A stretch of 39,431 bases of DNA, taken from assembly GCF_010998615.1 (NCBI RefSeq), contig NZ_JAAEAH010000087.1:1-39431 (forward strand), read 5' to 3'. The notes under the pieces are model-generated. The model searched no databases and was not told the origin of the DNA. It worked only from the letters and a program-made list of their open reading frames with translations. The translations under genes and the position numbers were made by a program. Origin of the DNA: Myxococcus sp. CA023. Lineage in GTDB: Bacteria; Myxococcota; Myxococcia; Myxococcales; Myxococcaceae. Position 1 is the first letter of the stretch; each line of letters starts with the position of its first letter. This document shows, in pieces, positions 24,014 to 30,350 of the stretch.

Positions 24014-26122
24014 TCACTCGTCCGTCTGCATCGCCTGGAGGGGCGAGACCCGGGTCGCGAGGAACGCGGGATAGAGGGTGGAGATGGCGGAGACGCCCAG
24101 GACGATCACGAACGCCGCCACCAGGTTGCTGGCGCTCAGCGTGGGGAACAGCCGGGGGCCGGAGAAGAAGAAGTAGAGCGCTTCATTGCCCGCGGGGATG
24201 CCGGCGCTGTTGAGCAGGGCCATGATACCGCTGCCCACCAGTGAGCCGGCCGAGCCGAACACGAGCCCCAGCACCAGCGTCTCCACCAGCACCATGCCCA
24301 GGATGAAGGAGCGCTGCGCGCCAATGGCCCGCATCGTTCCCACCTCGCGCACGCGCTGCATGGTGGCCATCATCATGGCGTTGTTGATGATGACCAGCGC
24401 CACCACGAAGATGATGAAGACGGCGAAGTAGAGCACCAGCTTCCCGAGCAACACGAACTGCCCGATGATGCCCGCCGCCTCCTGCCAGGACACCACGCGC
24501 AGCTTCAGGCCCGCATCCTTCGCCGCCTGTCGCAGCTCCACCATCGTTTGTTCCAGCAGCTCCGGGTCCTTGAGCATCACCGCCGCGCTCAGGGCCACGC
24601 CTTGCTCGATTTCCTGCTGGGTGTAGACGCGCTGGAGCAGGTTCTCACGCGTGAGCGCCCCCTGGTCTCCGATGAAGGCGGCCTGGTCGTCCACGTCGCT
24701 GGACGTGGCCTCGGCCACCAGCTCGTTGTCGCTGGCCTCACCAAAGAGGGCCTCCTCGGCCTCGTCCCGGCTGAGGGCTTCCACGCCGCTCTGCTTCTGG
24801 ATTTCCGCCAGCTCCGCCTTCTTGTCCGCGGTGAGGTACCCGTACAAGTCCCGGAACGACATCAGGTCCATCAGGCTCAGCGCGCCGGCCATGGCGGACT
24901 TCTCCAGGCCCTTGAACTGGTAGGTGCCGTAGACCTTCACGTTGACGCTCTGCATGTAGCCGGTGCGCGTGAAGGCGGTGATGGTGAGCACGTCCCCCAT
25001 GCGCAGCCGGTAGAGCTCTAGCAGCGGCGCCAGCTCCGAGTAGAACTGGGCGTAGCGGGTGTCGAAGTTGGCGTCGTCGGTGGTGAAGAACTGCGTCAGC
25101 AGCTTGTCCAGCGCGGGCTCCTGGCTGCCCAGCAGCTTCTGCAGCCGCTCCACCATCTTCCGCGTCTTGACGGGGTCCAGCTGGAAGATGATTTCCCGCG
25201 TCTGCGTCTGGTTCTCCTTCACCCATCGCTGCAGGTCCGGGTCGGTGGCGATGGTCTTCTGGTTGAGATCCCGCTCCTGCTTGATGTGGTCCAGCCGGAG
25301 CGCCGACTTCATCTTGAGAAACTCTTCGTAGAAGAACTTGGACAGCAGCATGCCTCGCTGCCCGGTGGGCACCGGCTGTCCGTCCACGATCTCCATGCGG
25401 TCGAAGGTGCGCTGGAACGCGTCCAGGTCCGTGCCGGCGTAGCGCAGCTCCAGCATGTCCCCGTCCGGAATCTGCGGGGCGATGCGGTTCTCCAACAGCT
25501 CCAGCGCGCTGTACGGGGCCTCCTCGAAGGCGTCCCAGAACGCGTCCGTGCGCGCCCGGGCGAGTGCTTCCACCTCCGCGGGGTCCTTCTGGGCGCCGCC
25601 CAGCTCCTGCTCACTCTTGGCCGTCTGGTCGGCCATCAGGTTGACCATCTGCCGCACGTGTCCCTTGACGCTGTCGATGCTCTCCCGCAGCTCGGGCGTC
25701 TCACCGGCCTCGTCGCGCTTCTTGTAGAGCGCGCGCAGGTTCGACAGCGTCAGGTCCACCGTGTTGCCGGAGGTGACGATGGCGCCGCTGGTGCCCAGGG
25801 GCACCACCGTCTTCACGTTGGGGTGCTTCTCCAGGAAGGGCCGGAGTTGGCTGAAGTCGTCCAGCGCGGCCAGGTCCGGCTCGCCGCTCATGCTGCCGTA
25901 GAGGGCCAGCGGGTCCTTGGAGTCATCCGAGTAGACCTGGATGTGGCCCGCGACGCTGCCGATGATGCTGCGGCTCATCGCGCTGTCCATGCTGTCCATC
26001 AGCGCTCCGCCCACCACCACGAGCAGGGTGCCGAAGAAGATGATGCCGCCGATGAGCAGGTTGATCTTGCTGGAGAACAGGTTGCGGAAGGCCACCTGCA
26101 GCAGCAAACGGAGTTGTCCCAT
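24014..26122 (-). CDS. ABC transporter permease, FtsX/LolC type with large periplasmic domain
   Basis: A 702-residue permease. The ATG at 26122 (MGQLRLLLQVAFRNLFSS) lies 2 bp after the ATPase stop; the frame is open further upstream but antisense-like. The N-terminal helix (INLLIGGIIFFGTLLVVVGG) is followed by an unusually large, charged periplasmic region (about 50-560) with long helical stretches, roughly 300 residues larger than the partner's. The FtsX domain has three C-terminal helices (VLYFAVFIIFVVALVIINNA, then REVGTMRAIGAQRSFILGM). The enlarged periplasmic part may be the cargo-handling or LolA-docking module. This is the second half of the permease heterodimer. Confidence 0.92.
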   Translation of the reverse strand: MGQLRLLLQVAFRNLFSSKINLLIGGIIFFGTLLVVVGGALMDSMDSAMSRSIIGSVAGHIQVYSDDSKDPLALYGSMSGEPDLAALDDFSQLRPFLEKHPNVKTVVPLGTSGAIVTSGNTVDLTLSNLRALYKKRDEAGETPELRESIDSVKGHVRQMVNLMADQTAKSEQELGGAQKDPAEVEALARARTDAFWDAFEEAPYSALELLENRIAPQIPDGDMLELRYAGTDLDAFQRTFDRMEIVDGQPVPTGQRGMLLSKFFYEEFLKMKSALRLDHIKQERDLNQKTIATDPDLQRWVKENQTQTREIIFQLDPVKTRKMVERLQKLLGSQEPALDKLLTQFFTTDDANFDTRYAQFYSELAPLLELYRLRMGDVLTITAFTRTGYMQSVNVKVYGTYQFKGLEKSAMAGALSLMDLMSFRDLYGYLTADKKAELAEIQKQSGVEALSRDEAEEALFGEASDNELVAEATSSDVDDQAAFIGDQGALTRENLLQRVYTQQEIEQGVALSAAVMLKDPELLEQTMVELRQAAKDAGLKLRVVSWQEAAGIIGQFVLLGKLVLYFAVFIIFVVALVIINNAMMMATMQRVREVGTMRAIGAQRSFILGMVLVETLVLGLVFGSAGSLVGSGIMALLNSAGIPAGNEALYFFFSGPRLFPTLSASNLVAAFVIVLGVSAISTLYPAFLATRVSPLQAMQTDE

Positions 26123-26124
26123 GG

Positions 26125-26868
26125 TCAGTGGCCTCCAGCGGCCATGGCGCGGCTGGCCTCGGCGGCGCTGATGCGGTCCAGGAAATTGCCGTCCGCCAGC
26201 CGCACCACCGCGTTGGCGTGGCTCATCACCTTCGCGTCGTGGGTGGAGAAGATGAAGGTGGTGCCCTCCTTCTGGTTGAGCTCCTTCATCAGGTCGATGA
26301 TGTTCTGGCCCGTCACCGAGTCCAGGTTGGCCGTGGGCTCGTCCGCGAGCACCAGCTGGGGCCGCGTAACGAGCGCGCGCGCCACGGCCACGCGCTGGCG
26401 CTGGCCTCCGGACAGCTCGTTGGGCCGGTGCTTGGCGTGGCTTGCCAGGCCCACCTGCTCCAAGAGTTGCATCACCCGCTCCCGGCGCTGGGCCTTGTCC
26501 AGCTTGCGCTGGAGCAGCAGGGGGAACTCCACGTTCTGGAAGACGCTGAGCACCTGCACCAGGTTGAAGCTCTGGAAGATGAAGCCAATGGTGTTGAGGC
26601 GCAGGTTCGTGAGCTGGCGCTCCGTGAGCTGCTTGGTGTCCTGCCCGGCCACCCGGACCACACCTCCGGTGGCGGTGTCCACGCACCCGATGAGGTTGAG
26701 CAGCGTCGTCTTGCCGCTGCCGGAGGGCCCGGCGATGGAGATGAACTCACCGGCATGGACCTCCAGGTCCACGCCCCGGAGCGCCGGGACCACCACCTTC
26801 CCCAGGGTGTAGTCCTTGGTCACGTTCGTGATGGAGACGATGGAGGACTGCGAAGCGGTGGGATTCAT
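26125..26868 (-). CDS. ABC transporter ATPase, LolD/MacB type
   Basis: A 247-residue nucleotide-binding subunit. The ATG at 26868 was chosen because AAAGGACG lies about 8 bp upstream and because it overlaps the regulator's stop codon (ATGA). Walker A GPSGSGKT is at 47-54, Q-loop Gln99, signature LSGGQ at 152-156, Walker B LVLADE at 172-177 and the switch His210. The motif pattern (GCVDTATGG, FQSFNLVQVLSVFQNVEFPL) is that of the LolD/MacB/FtsE subgroup. It powers the two FtsX-type permeases encoded immediately downstream. All catalytic residues are intact. Confidence 0.95.
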   Translation of the reverse strand: MNPTASQSSIVSITNVTKDYTLGKVVVPALRGVDLEVHAGEFISIAGPSGSGKTTLLNLIGCVDTATGGVVRVAGQDTKQLTERQLTNLRLNTIGFIFQSFNLVQVLSVFQNVEFPLLLQRKLDKAQRRERVMQLLEQVGLASHAKHRPNELSGGQRQRVAVARALVTRPQLVLADEPTANLDSVTGQNIIDLMKELNQKEGTTFIFSTHDAKVMSHANAVVRLADGNFLDRISAAEASRAMAAGGH

Positions 26869-27374
26869 GCGGTACGTCCTTTCGAAGTCTTGACGGGGCG
26901 TGGCGGACGGGGGGCATGCGCTGCGCGCCACCGCTCGGCGATGCCTGTAAGCTCAGCCTTGTAGAAATCACAGAAAGCAGACGCTTCTCGCAAGCTACGA
27001 TTTCCAGCGAGACGCGGAACCGCGAGGGCCTCGGAACAGAGGCGGGCGAAGGTGCTCAGGGACTCCTCGGCGACGCGCAGCTTGCCTTCCCAGCCCTGTG
27101 AATGGATGACGTAGTAGTGCTGCCGGTCCCCTGGAACGCTGACGGGTTCCACCAGGCCCATGTCCGTGCAGGCCCGGAGGTTGGTGGACACCGACGCCGC
27201 GCTCACGTTGAGCAGCATGGCGATGCGCTTGTTCGACAGGGGTTTGCCCGCAAGCATCAACAGCGCGTAGATGCGCCCGCCGATGCGCGTGCCACCCCGC
27301 CGCTCGAAGTACAGCCCCACCGATTCGATGAAGCGACGTTCGGCGGCTTCCAGTTCCACCATGCCTGTCTCCAC
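26865..27374 (-). CDS. GbsR/MarR-family transcriptional regulator
   Basis: A 169-residue DNA-binding protein. A winged helix occupies about residues 28-95: IGGRIYALLMLAGKPLSNKR, then LNVSAASVSTNLRACTDMGL as the recognition helix region, then VSVPGDRQHYYVI as the wing. This is the GbsR branch of the MarR superfamily. A C-terminal helical dimerisation part follows. The start is either a GTG at 27374 or an ATG four codons later at 27362; GGAG sits upstream of both. It is the first gene of the exporter operon, overlapping the ATPase start by 4 bp, so it probably autoregulates the operon through the palindrome at 27453-27468. The ligand is unknown. Confidence 0.9.
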   Translation of the reverse strand: METGMVELEAAERRFIESVGLYFERRGGTRIGGRIYALLMLAGKPLSNKRIAMLLNVSAASVSTNLRACTDMGLVEPVSVPGDRQHYYVIHSQGWEGKLRVAEESLSTFARLCSEALAVPRLAGNRSLREASAFCDFYKAELTGIAERWRAAHAPRPPRPVKTSKGRTA

Positions 27375-27431
27375 GCCTCTCCGGCTGGGCGTCGCGGTGC
27401 GGTGCGCACGGCAGCCGGGGTGACGGGCAGG

Positions 27432-27468
27432 CTTTTAGGCGGCGGTGTTTCGTTCAGTCAATACTGAA
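27432..27468 (-). promoter_or_regulatory. Candidate promoter and palindromic operator of the exporter operon
   Basis: A perfect palindrome, TTCAGT-CAAT-ACTGAA, spans 27453-27468. Read on the minus strand, TTGACT (27461-27456) overlaps it and is followed after 18 bp by TAAAAG (27437-27432), a plausible sigma70-type -35/-10 pair. The regulator start lies about 60-70 bp downstream. A dimeric MarR/GbsR protein bound to this dyad would cover the -35 box, which suggests autorepression. The region is AT-rich against its surroundings. Confidence 0.6.
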
Positions 27469-27524
27469 TGAACTGTATGGAGTGGAAGGTGGGGCGAGCC
27501 CTCCATGCGCACATCCCATGGCGC

Positions 27525-27557
27525 GGGGCCCACAGCCGACTCGCGGCTGCGGGCCCC
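27525..27557. terminator. Strong stem-loop between 3' end of secreted-protein gene and operon promoter
   Basis: GGGGCCCACAGCCG (27525-27538) and CGGCTGCGGGCCCC (27544-27557) form a 14-bp stem with one mismatch and a 5-nt loop. It lies 49 bp beyond the stop (27606) of the minus-strand secreted-protein gene and upstream of the exporter promoter. It would insulate the two transcription units. There is no T-run on either side, so the mechanism is uncertain. Confidence 0.5.
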
Positions 27558-27605
27558 GAAATCCCCTTCATGGGGTGCAGGTCTGACATGCCCCAGGGTG
27601 TGTCA

Positions 27606-28223
27606 TCAGTACGTGTCGGGCGAGGTATTGGAGCCCGTGTCCGGGTTCATGGTGCTGTCGTCACCCGCGCCACCGGTGCCCTCGTGCTTCTCCACGCCGG
27701 AGCCGCCCTTGCCGCTGTCCTGATTGATGGACGAGTCCGGCGTCAGCGTCGGGTCACCCGCGCCGCCCGTTCCCGAGAGGGAGATGCTCTTGGCGACGTT
27801 CTTGGTCTCCTTCACCTCGTAGCTGGCGCGAATCTCCTGGCCGGGGCGCAGGTCCTTGGCCTTCTTCAGGGTCGGGTCGCTGAATCGGGTACTGCGGTCG
27901 ACCTCCAGGGGGACCACCGCGCCCTGCATGTCGACGAAGATCTTGTCGCTCTCCGCCTTCACCACGCGGCCGTTGAGCTCCTTCTGGCCCATGGTGGCCT
28001 GTTGGCCCATGGTGCCGGAGCCGCCCTGGCCCGGCTGAGTGGGCGTGGTGGTCGTCTCACGTTCGATGGTGGTGGTGTCCTGCTGGATTTCAGTCTGCCC
28101 TGCCTGGCCCGAGCCACCCTGGGCCGCCGAGGAGTCCTTCGGCTTGTTCTCGTCGTTGTTGGCCAGGGCGGTACCCGTTCCGAGCATGGCGATGGTGGCG
28201 AAGACGCCAACGAGCTTCTTCAT
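27606..28223 (-). CDS. Small secreted Gly/Thr-rich protein
   Basis: A 205-residue protein. The ATG at 28223 is preceded by AGGAG and begins a clear signal peptide (MKKLVGVFATIAMLGTGTALA). The mature N-terminus is Gln/Gly/Thr-rich (QQDTTTIERETTTTPTQPGQ). A small globular core at about residues 84-155 (KELNGRVVKAESDKIFVDM, then VPLEVDRSTRFSD and LRPGQEIRASYEVKE) has the look of an SH3/OB-like small beta-barrel. The C-terminus is Gly/Asp/Ser-rich with repeated GTGGAGD-type runs. There are no cysteines in the mature part and no catalytic motif. It is probably periplasmic or extracellular. Transcribed alone. Function unknown. Confidence 0.82.
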   Translation of the reverse strand: MKKLVGVFATIAMLGTGTALANNDENKPKDSSAAQGGSGQAGQTEIQQDTTTIERETTTTPTQPGQGGSGTMGQQATMGQKELNGRVVKAESDKIFVDMQGAVVPLEVDRSTRFSDPTLKKAKDLRPGQEIRASYEVKETKNVAKSISLSGTGGAGDPTLTPDSSINQDSGKGGSGVEKHEGTGGAGDDSTMNPDTGSNTSPDTY

Positions 28224-28225
28224 GG

Positions 28226-28287
28226 AGGTTCTCCTGTGGTTGTTGTGGGTGGGCGGGGGCGGCGACGTCCCCCGTTGGAGAGAACCT
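28226..28287 (-). promoter_or_regulatory. Possible ribosome-site-sequestering inverted repeat in 5' leader
   Basis: AGGTTCTC (28226-28233) and GAGAACCT (28280-28287) are perfect 8-nt complements 46 nt apart. On the minus strand the proximal copy, GAGAACCT, is part of the ribosome-binding region (AGGAGAACCTCC) directly before the ATG at 28223. Pairing would mask that site if the transcript begins upstream of 28287. The loop is long, so this is a suggestion only. Confidence 0.3.
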
Positions 28288-28488
28288 AGGTGCGCTCGTG
28301 GAACCGGACAGGGCTTGCTCACCCCCTTGCTGGAAAGGCCGTTCGCTCTCCGGCCGGTGGTTCGGGGGCCGCGCGCATCCGGGGAAGAGGGGAGCGCCTT
28401 GTAGGAAGCGGGGCTTTTCCCTTACCGTCGGGGGCCCAGCGCCCACTGGCCAGCCCGGCCGGTGGCCCGACAGGAGACCGTCTCCGCA

Positions 28489-28764
28489 ATGCCCCCGACC
28501 GCCAAGCCGTCCCAGACCGCGCAGGACCTTCCCGCGCCCTCGTTTCCCGCCATCGAGTCACTGCTCGAGGCGGCCTCCGTGGAAGAGGTCCGTGGCTTCT
28601 TCGATGGGGTGAAGACGGGCCTCACCGAGCTCAAGGGCCCCAAGGTGGAGCAGGGCAAGAAGGCCCAGGCCGCCATTGGTCGCGCGGAGGAGCTGCTGGA
28701 GATGCTGGTGGAGACCCGCGAGCGGCTGATCGCCGAATCGAAGGGTGGCAAGGGCCGGAAATGA
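28489..28764 (+). CDS. Small helical protein at head of T3SS cluster (SctE position)
   Basis: A protein of about 91 residues. The ATG at 28489 is preferred, although the AGGAG at 28472-28476 is 12 nt away; an in-frame GTG at 28462 would add nine residues. After a Pro/Ala-rich start it is predicted helical throughout, with a helix-turn-helix pattern (FPAIESLLEAASVEEVRGFF, then QGKKAQAAIGRAEELLEMLV) and a basic tail. It is followed by a needle-like protein and a TPR protein. In Yersinia and Pseudomonas the same positions are SctE, SctF and SctG, where E and G jointly chaperone the needle subunit. Homology to SctE cannot be claimed from sequence, only position, size and helicity. No other family is recognised. 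Confidence 0.6.
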   Translation: MPPTAKPSQTAQDLPAPSFPAIESLLEAASVEEVRGFFDGVKTGLTELKGPKVEQGKKAQAAIGRAEELLEMLVETRERLIAESKGGKGRK

Positions 28765-28810
28765 CGGTGGATTTTCCCCGGGAGACTCTTTTTTTCCGGG
28801 GTTAGGCAAC

Positions 28811-28832
28811 CGGCGGGGCCCCCCGCCGATAA
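28811..28832 (+). promoter_or_regulatory. GC-rich palindrome and sigma28-type -10 box GCCGATAA
   Basis: CGGCGGGG-CC-CCCCGCCG (28811-28828) is a perfect palindrome whose end merges into GCCGATAA (28825-28832). That octamer is the exact consensus -10 element of FliA/WhiG-class sigma factors. The start codon of the needle-like gene lies 70 nt downstream. The matching -35 (TAAA-type, 15-16 nt upstream) is weak: only GCAA is found at the right place. Because a FliA-type sigma gene sits 2 kb downstream in the same cluster, this is a plausible self-controlled promoter. Confidence 0.45.
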
Positions 28833-28902
28833 TGCAAAAGAGAGCATCTTGAGCATCGATGATCTCTGACCTTTCCGCTGGAAGCAGCGCCTGGAGGAAG
28901 CA

Positions 28903-29469
28903 ATGGCGAAGATCGACAACATGATGGGCCCGAACGTTCGTCTCTCGACCAACGTCACGACGGCGCGGCAGACGCCGGACACCGGTTTCGGCGCGCGGCT
29001 TCACAATGGTCTCAACAGCGCCGCCAGCGCCGTGGGCACGGGTGTGGGCGCGATGGCGGGCATGGTCCCCGGCGGGCAGATCGTCTCCGCCGCCGTCTCC
29101 TCGATGCACACGTTCTCCTCGACGGGCGGCTCGGGCATGGGCGCGCCGTACGCGGGCGTGATGAACACCGCGGTGGCGGGCAACCTGGGCGGCGCGGTGG
29201 CGCCGGCCGGCGGCGGTGTCGTCGCGGGCGGCTTGGGTGGCGCGGTGGCTGGCTCCGGCTCGCCGCTGGGTCTGGGTGGGCAGGGCACCGGCAGCACCAC
29301 GGACACTGTCAACGGCAACTTCTCGCTGAACAAGATGGCCGAGGAGAACTCCAAGCTCCTGAACCTGCAGGCCGCCATTCAGCAGGAATCGCAGACTTTC
29401 ACCGCGATCTCGAACGTGATGAAGTCGCGGAACGATACGATCAAGAACTCCATCGGCAACGTCCGCTAA
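28903..29469 (+). CDS. Candidate T3SS needle subunit with glycine-rich insertion (SctF-like)
   Basis: A 188-residue protein with GGAGG before the ATG. Residues 1-25 are polar, and residues 35-130 are Gly/Ala-rich and low in charge (GGAVAPAGGGVVAGGLGGAV). Residues 138-188 form an amphipathic helix: NKMAEENSKLLNLQAAIQ, then TFTAISNVMKSRNDTIKNSI and GNVR at the terminus. By eye, the last 34 residues align without gaps to the end of Salmonella PrgI as I remember it (SN..K...D....I.N.R pattern), which is the polymerising helix of needle proteins. Known needle subunits are about 80 residues, so this would be a needle-type helix on a long glycine-rich N-terminal part. It sits just before a TPR gene, as SctF sits before SctG. 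An alternative is a secreted substrate that copies the needle C-terminus. The call is inference from helix, ending and position. Confidence 0.55.
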   Translation: MAKIDNMMGPNVRLSTNVTTARQTPDTGFGARLHNGLNSAASAVGTGVGAMAGMVPGGQIVSAAVSSMHTFSSTGGSGMGAPYAGVMNTAVAGNLGGAVAPAGGGVVAGGLGGAVAGSGSPLGLGGQGTGSTTDTVNGNFSLNKMAEENSKLLNLQAAIQQESQTFTAISNVMKSRNDTIKNSIGNVR

Positions 29470-29499
29470 CTGCGGGCGTCGTCGCCCTAGGGAGCGTCA

Positions 29500-29931
29500 A
29501 TGGCGGACACCTCGGAGATTTCGAACAGCCTCGTCCCACTCGGACGCCAGCAGGCCAGGGTCCTGCTGGAGGCCGGTTACCTGTGGCTCGACATGGGCCA
29601 CTTCGACAAGGCGAAGGAGATCTTCTCCGGGGCGGCCGCGCTGATGCCCCGGAGCGAGGTGCCCCAGCTGGCGCTGGGCGCCGTGGAGTTCTCGCAGGGC
29701 CGTCATGACAAGGCCCTGCAGGCCTACCGCGTCGCGCAGCGCCTGGCCCCGCAGTCCGCGCTCCCGCGGGCGCATGCGGGCGAAGCGCTGCTGTTCATGG
29801 GGAAGGTTCCCGAGGCGCTCAAGGAGCTGAAGGCCGCCATGGACCTGGATCCGGACGGGGACGGTGCCCGCTTGGCGCAGTCCCTCATCCAGGCCAAGGA
29901 GGCGGGAGTCCTGCCTCCGGCGAAGACGTAG
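29500..29931 (+). CDS. TPR protein, likely T3SS chaperone (SctG-like position)
   Basis: A 143-residue protein of about three tetratricopeptide repeats: RVLLEAGYLWLDMGHFDKAK, then VPQLALGAVEFSQGRHDKAL, then PRAHAGEALLFMGKVPEALK, each with the small/large alternation typical of TPR helices. Small TPR proteins in T3SS clusters are class II chaperones (SycD/LcrH) or the needle chaperone subunit SctG. The position directly after the needle-like gene (30 bp gap) favours an SctG-like role, in which the needle helix lies in the TPR groove. AGGGAG precedes the ATG. Cytoplasmic. The TPR fold is well supported, the client is inferred. Confidence 0.82.
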   Translation: MADTSEISNSLVPLGRQQARVLLEAGYLWLDMGHFDKAKEIFSGAAALMPRSEVPQLALGAVEFSQGRHDKALQAYRVAQRLAPQSALPRAHAGEALLFMGKVPEALKELKAAMDLDPDGDGARLAQSLIQAKEAGVLPPAKT

Positions 29932-29947
29932 GACGGAGGTCACGGCG

Positions 29948-30343
29948 ATGGCTGTCGGAGGTGTCGGACGAGGCGGTGGGAAGGGCCGCGCGGGTGGCGC
30001 GAAGGGCCCTGCCGGCGCGGCTCCGGCGGGTGGCGCCAGCTTTGGTGGCCGGGTGGACCGGACGGAGTCTCTTGTCGGGCCCTCGGGTCTGGTAGGCTCC
30101 AGCAATGTCCAGGGCCCCCAGGCCGCGGATCCAGTGGCCTCCCAGGCGGTGGCCATTGCCCGGAAGCTGAAGAACGGGGGCTTCAAGAGCAAGGAAGAGG
30201 CGACGCAGGCCCTGGTCGCCGAAGTCCTGAAGGAGAAGCTCCGCATGAAGTCTTCTTCCCTCACCACCAAGATTGCAGACGCGCTCCAGGATGATCCGCG
30301 GCTGAATCAGGTCCTCGAGCGGCTGTGGTCTAAGGCCGAGTGA
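29948..30343 (+). CDS. Small T3SS-cluster protein, disordered N-terminus (SctH position)
   Basis: A 131-residue protein. The ATG at 29948 has GGAGG 8 bp upstream and follows the TPR gene by 16 bp. Residues 1-65 are Gly/Ala/Ser-rich and disordered, with a basic start (GGGKGRAGGAKG), like many type III secretion signals. Residues 66-131 are helical (QAVAIARKLKNGGFKSKEEA, then LTTKIADALQDDPRLNQVLE). I do not recognise a family. In Yersinia the gene at this place (yscH/yopR) encodes a small secreted protein, so an early substrate or regulator is a fair guess. Confidence 0.72.
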   Translation: MAVGGVGRGGGKGRAGGAKGPAGAAPAGGASFGGRVDRTESLVGPSGLVGSSNVQGPQAADPVASQAVAIARKLKNGGFKSKEEATQALVAEVLKEKLRMKSSSLTTKIADALQDDPRLNQVLERLWSKAE

Positions 30344-30350
30344 GCGGCGC

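Noticed and set aside
28903..29469. Reading the Gly-rich protein as a PE-PGRS-like or structural glycine-rich protein
   Set aside because: The charged C-terminal helix and its position between T3SS genes fit a secreted T3SS component better; the glycine-rich part alone is not diagnostic.
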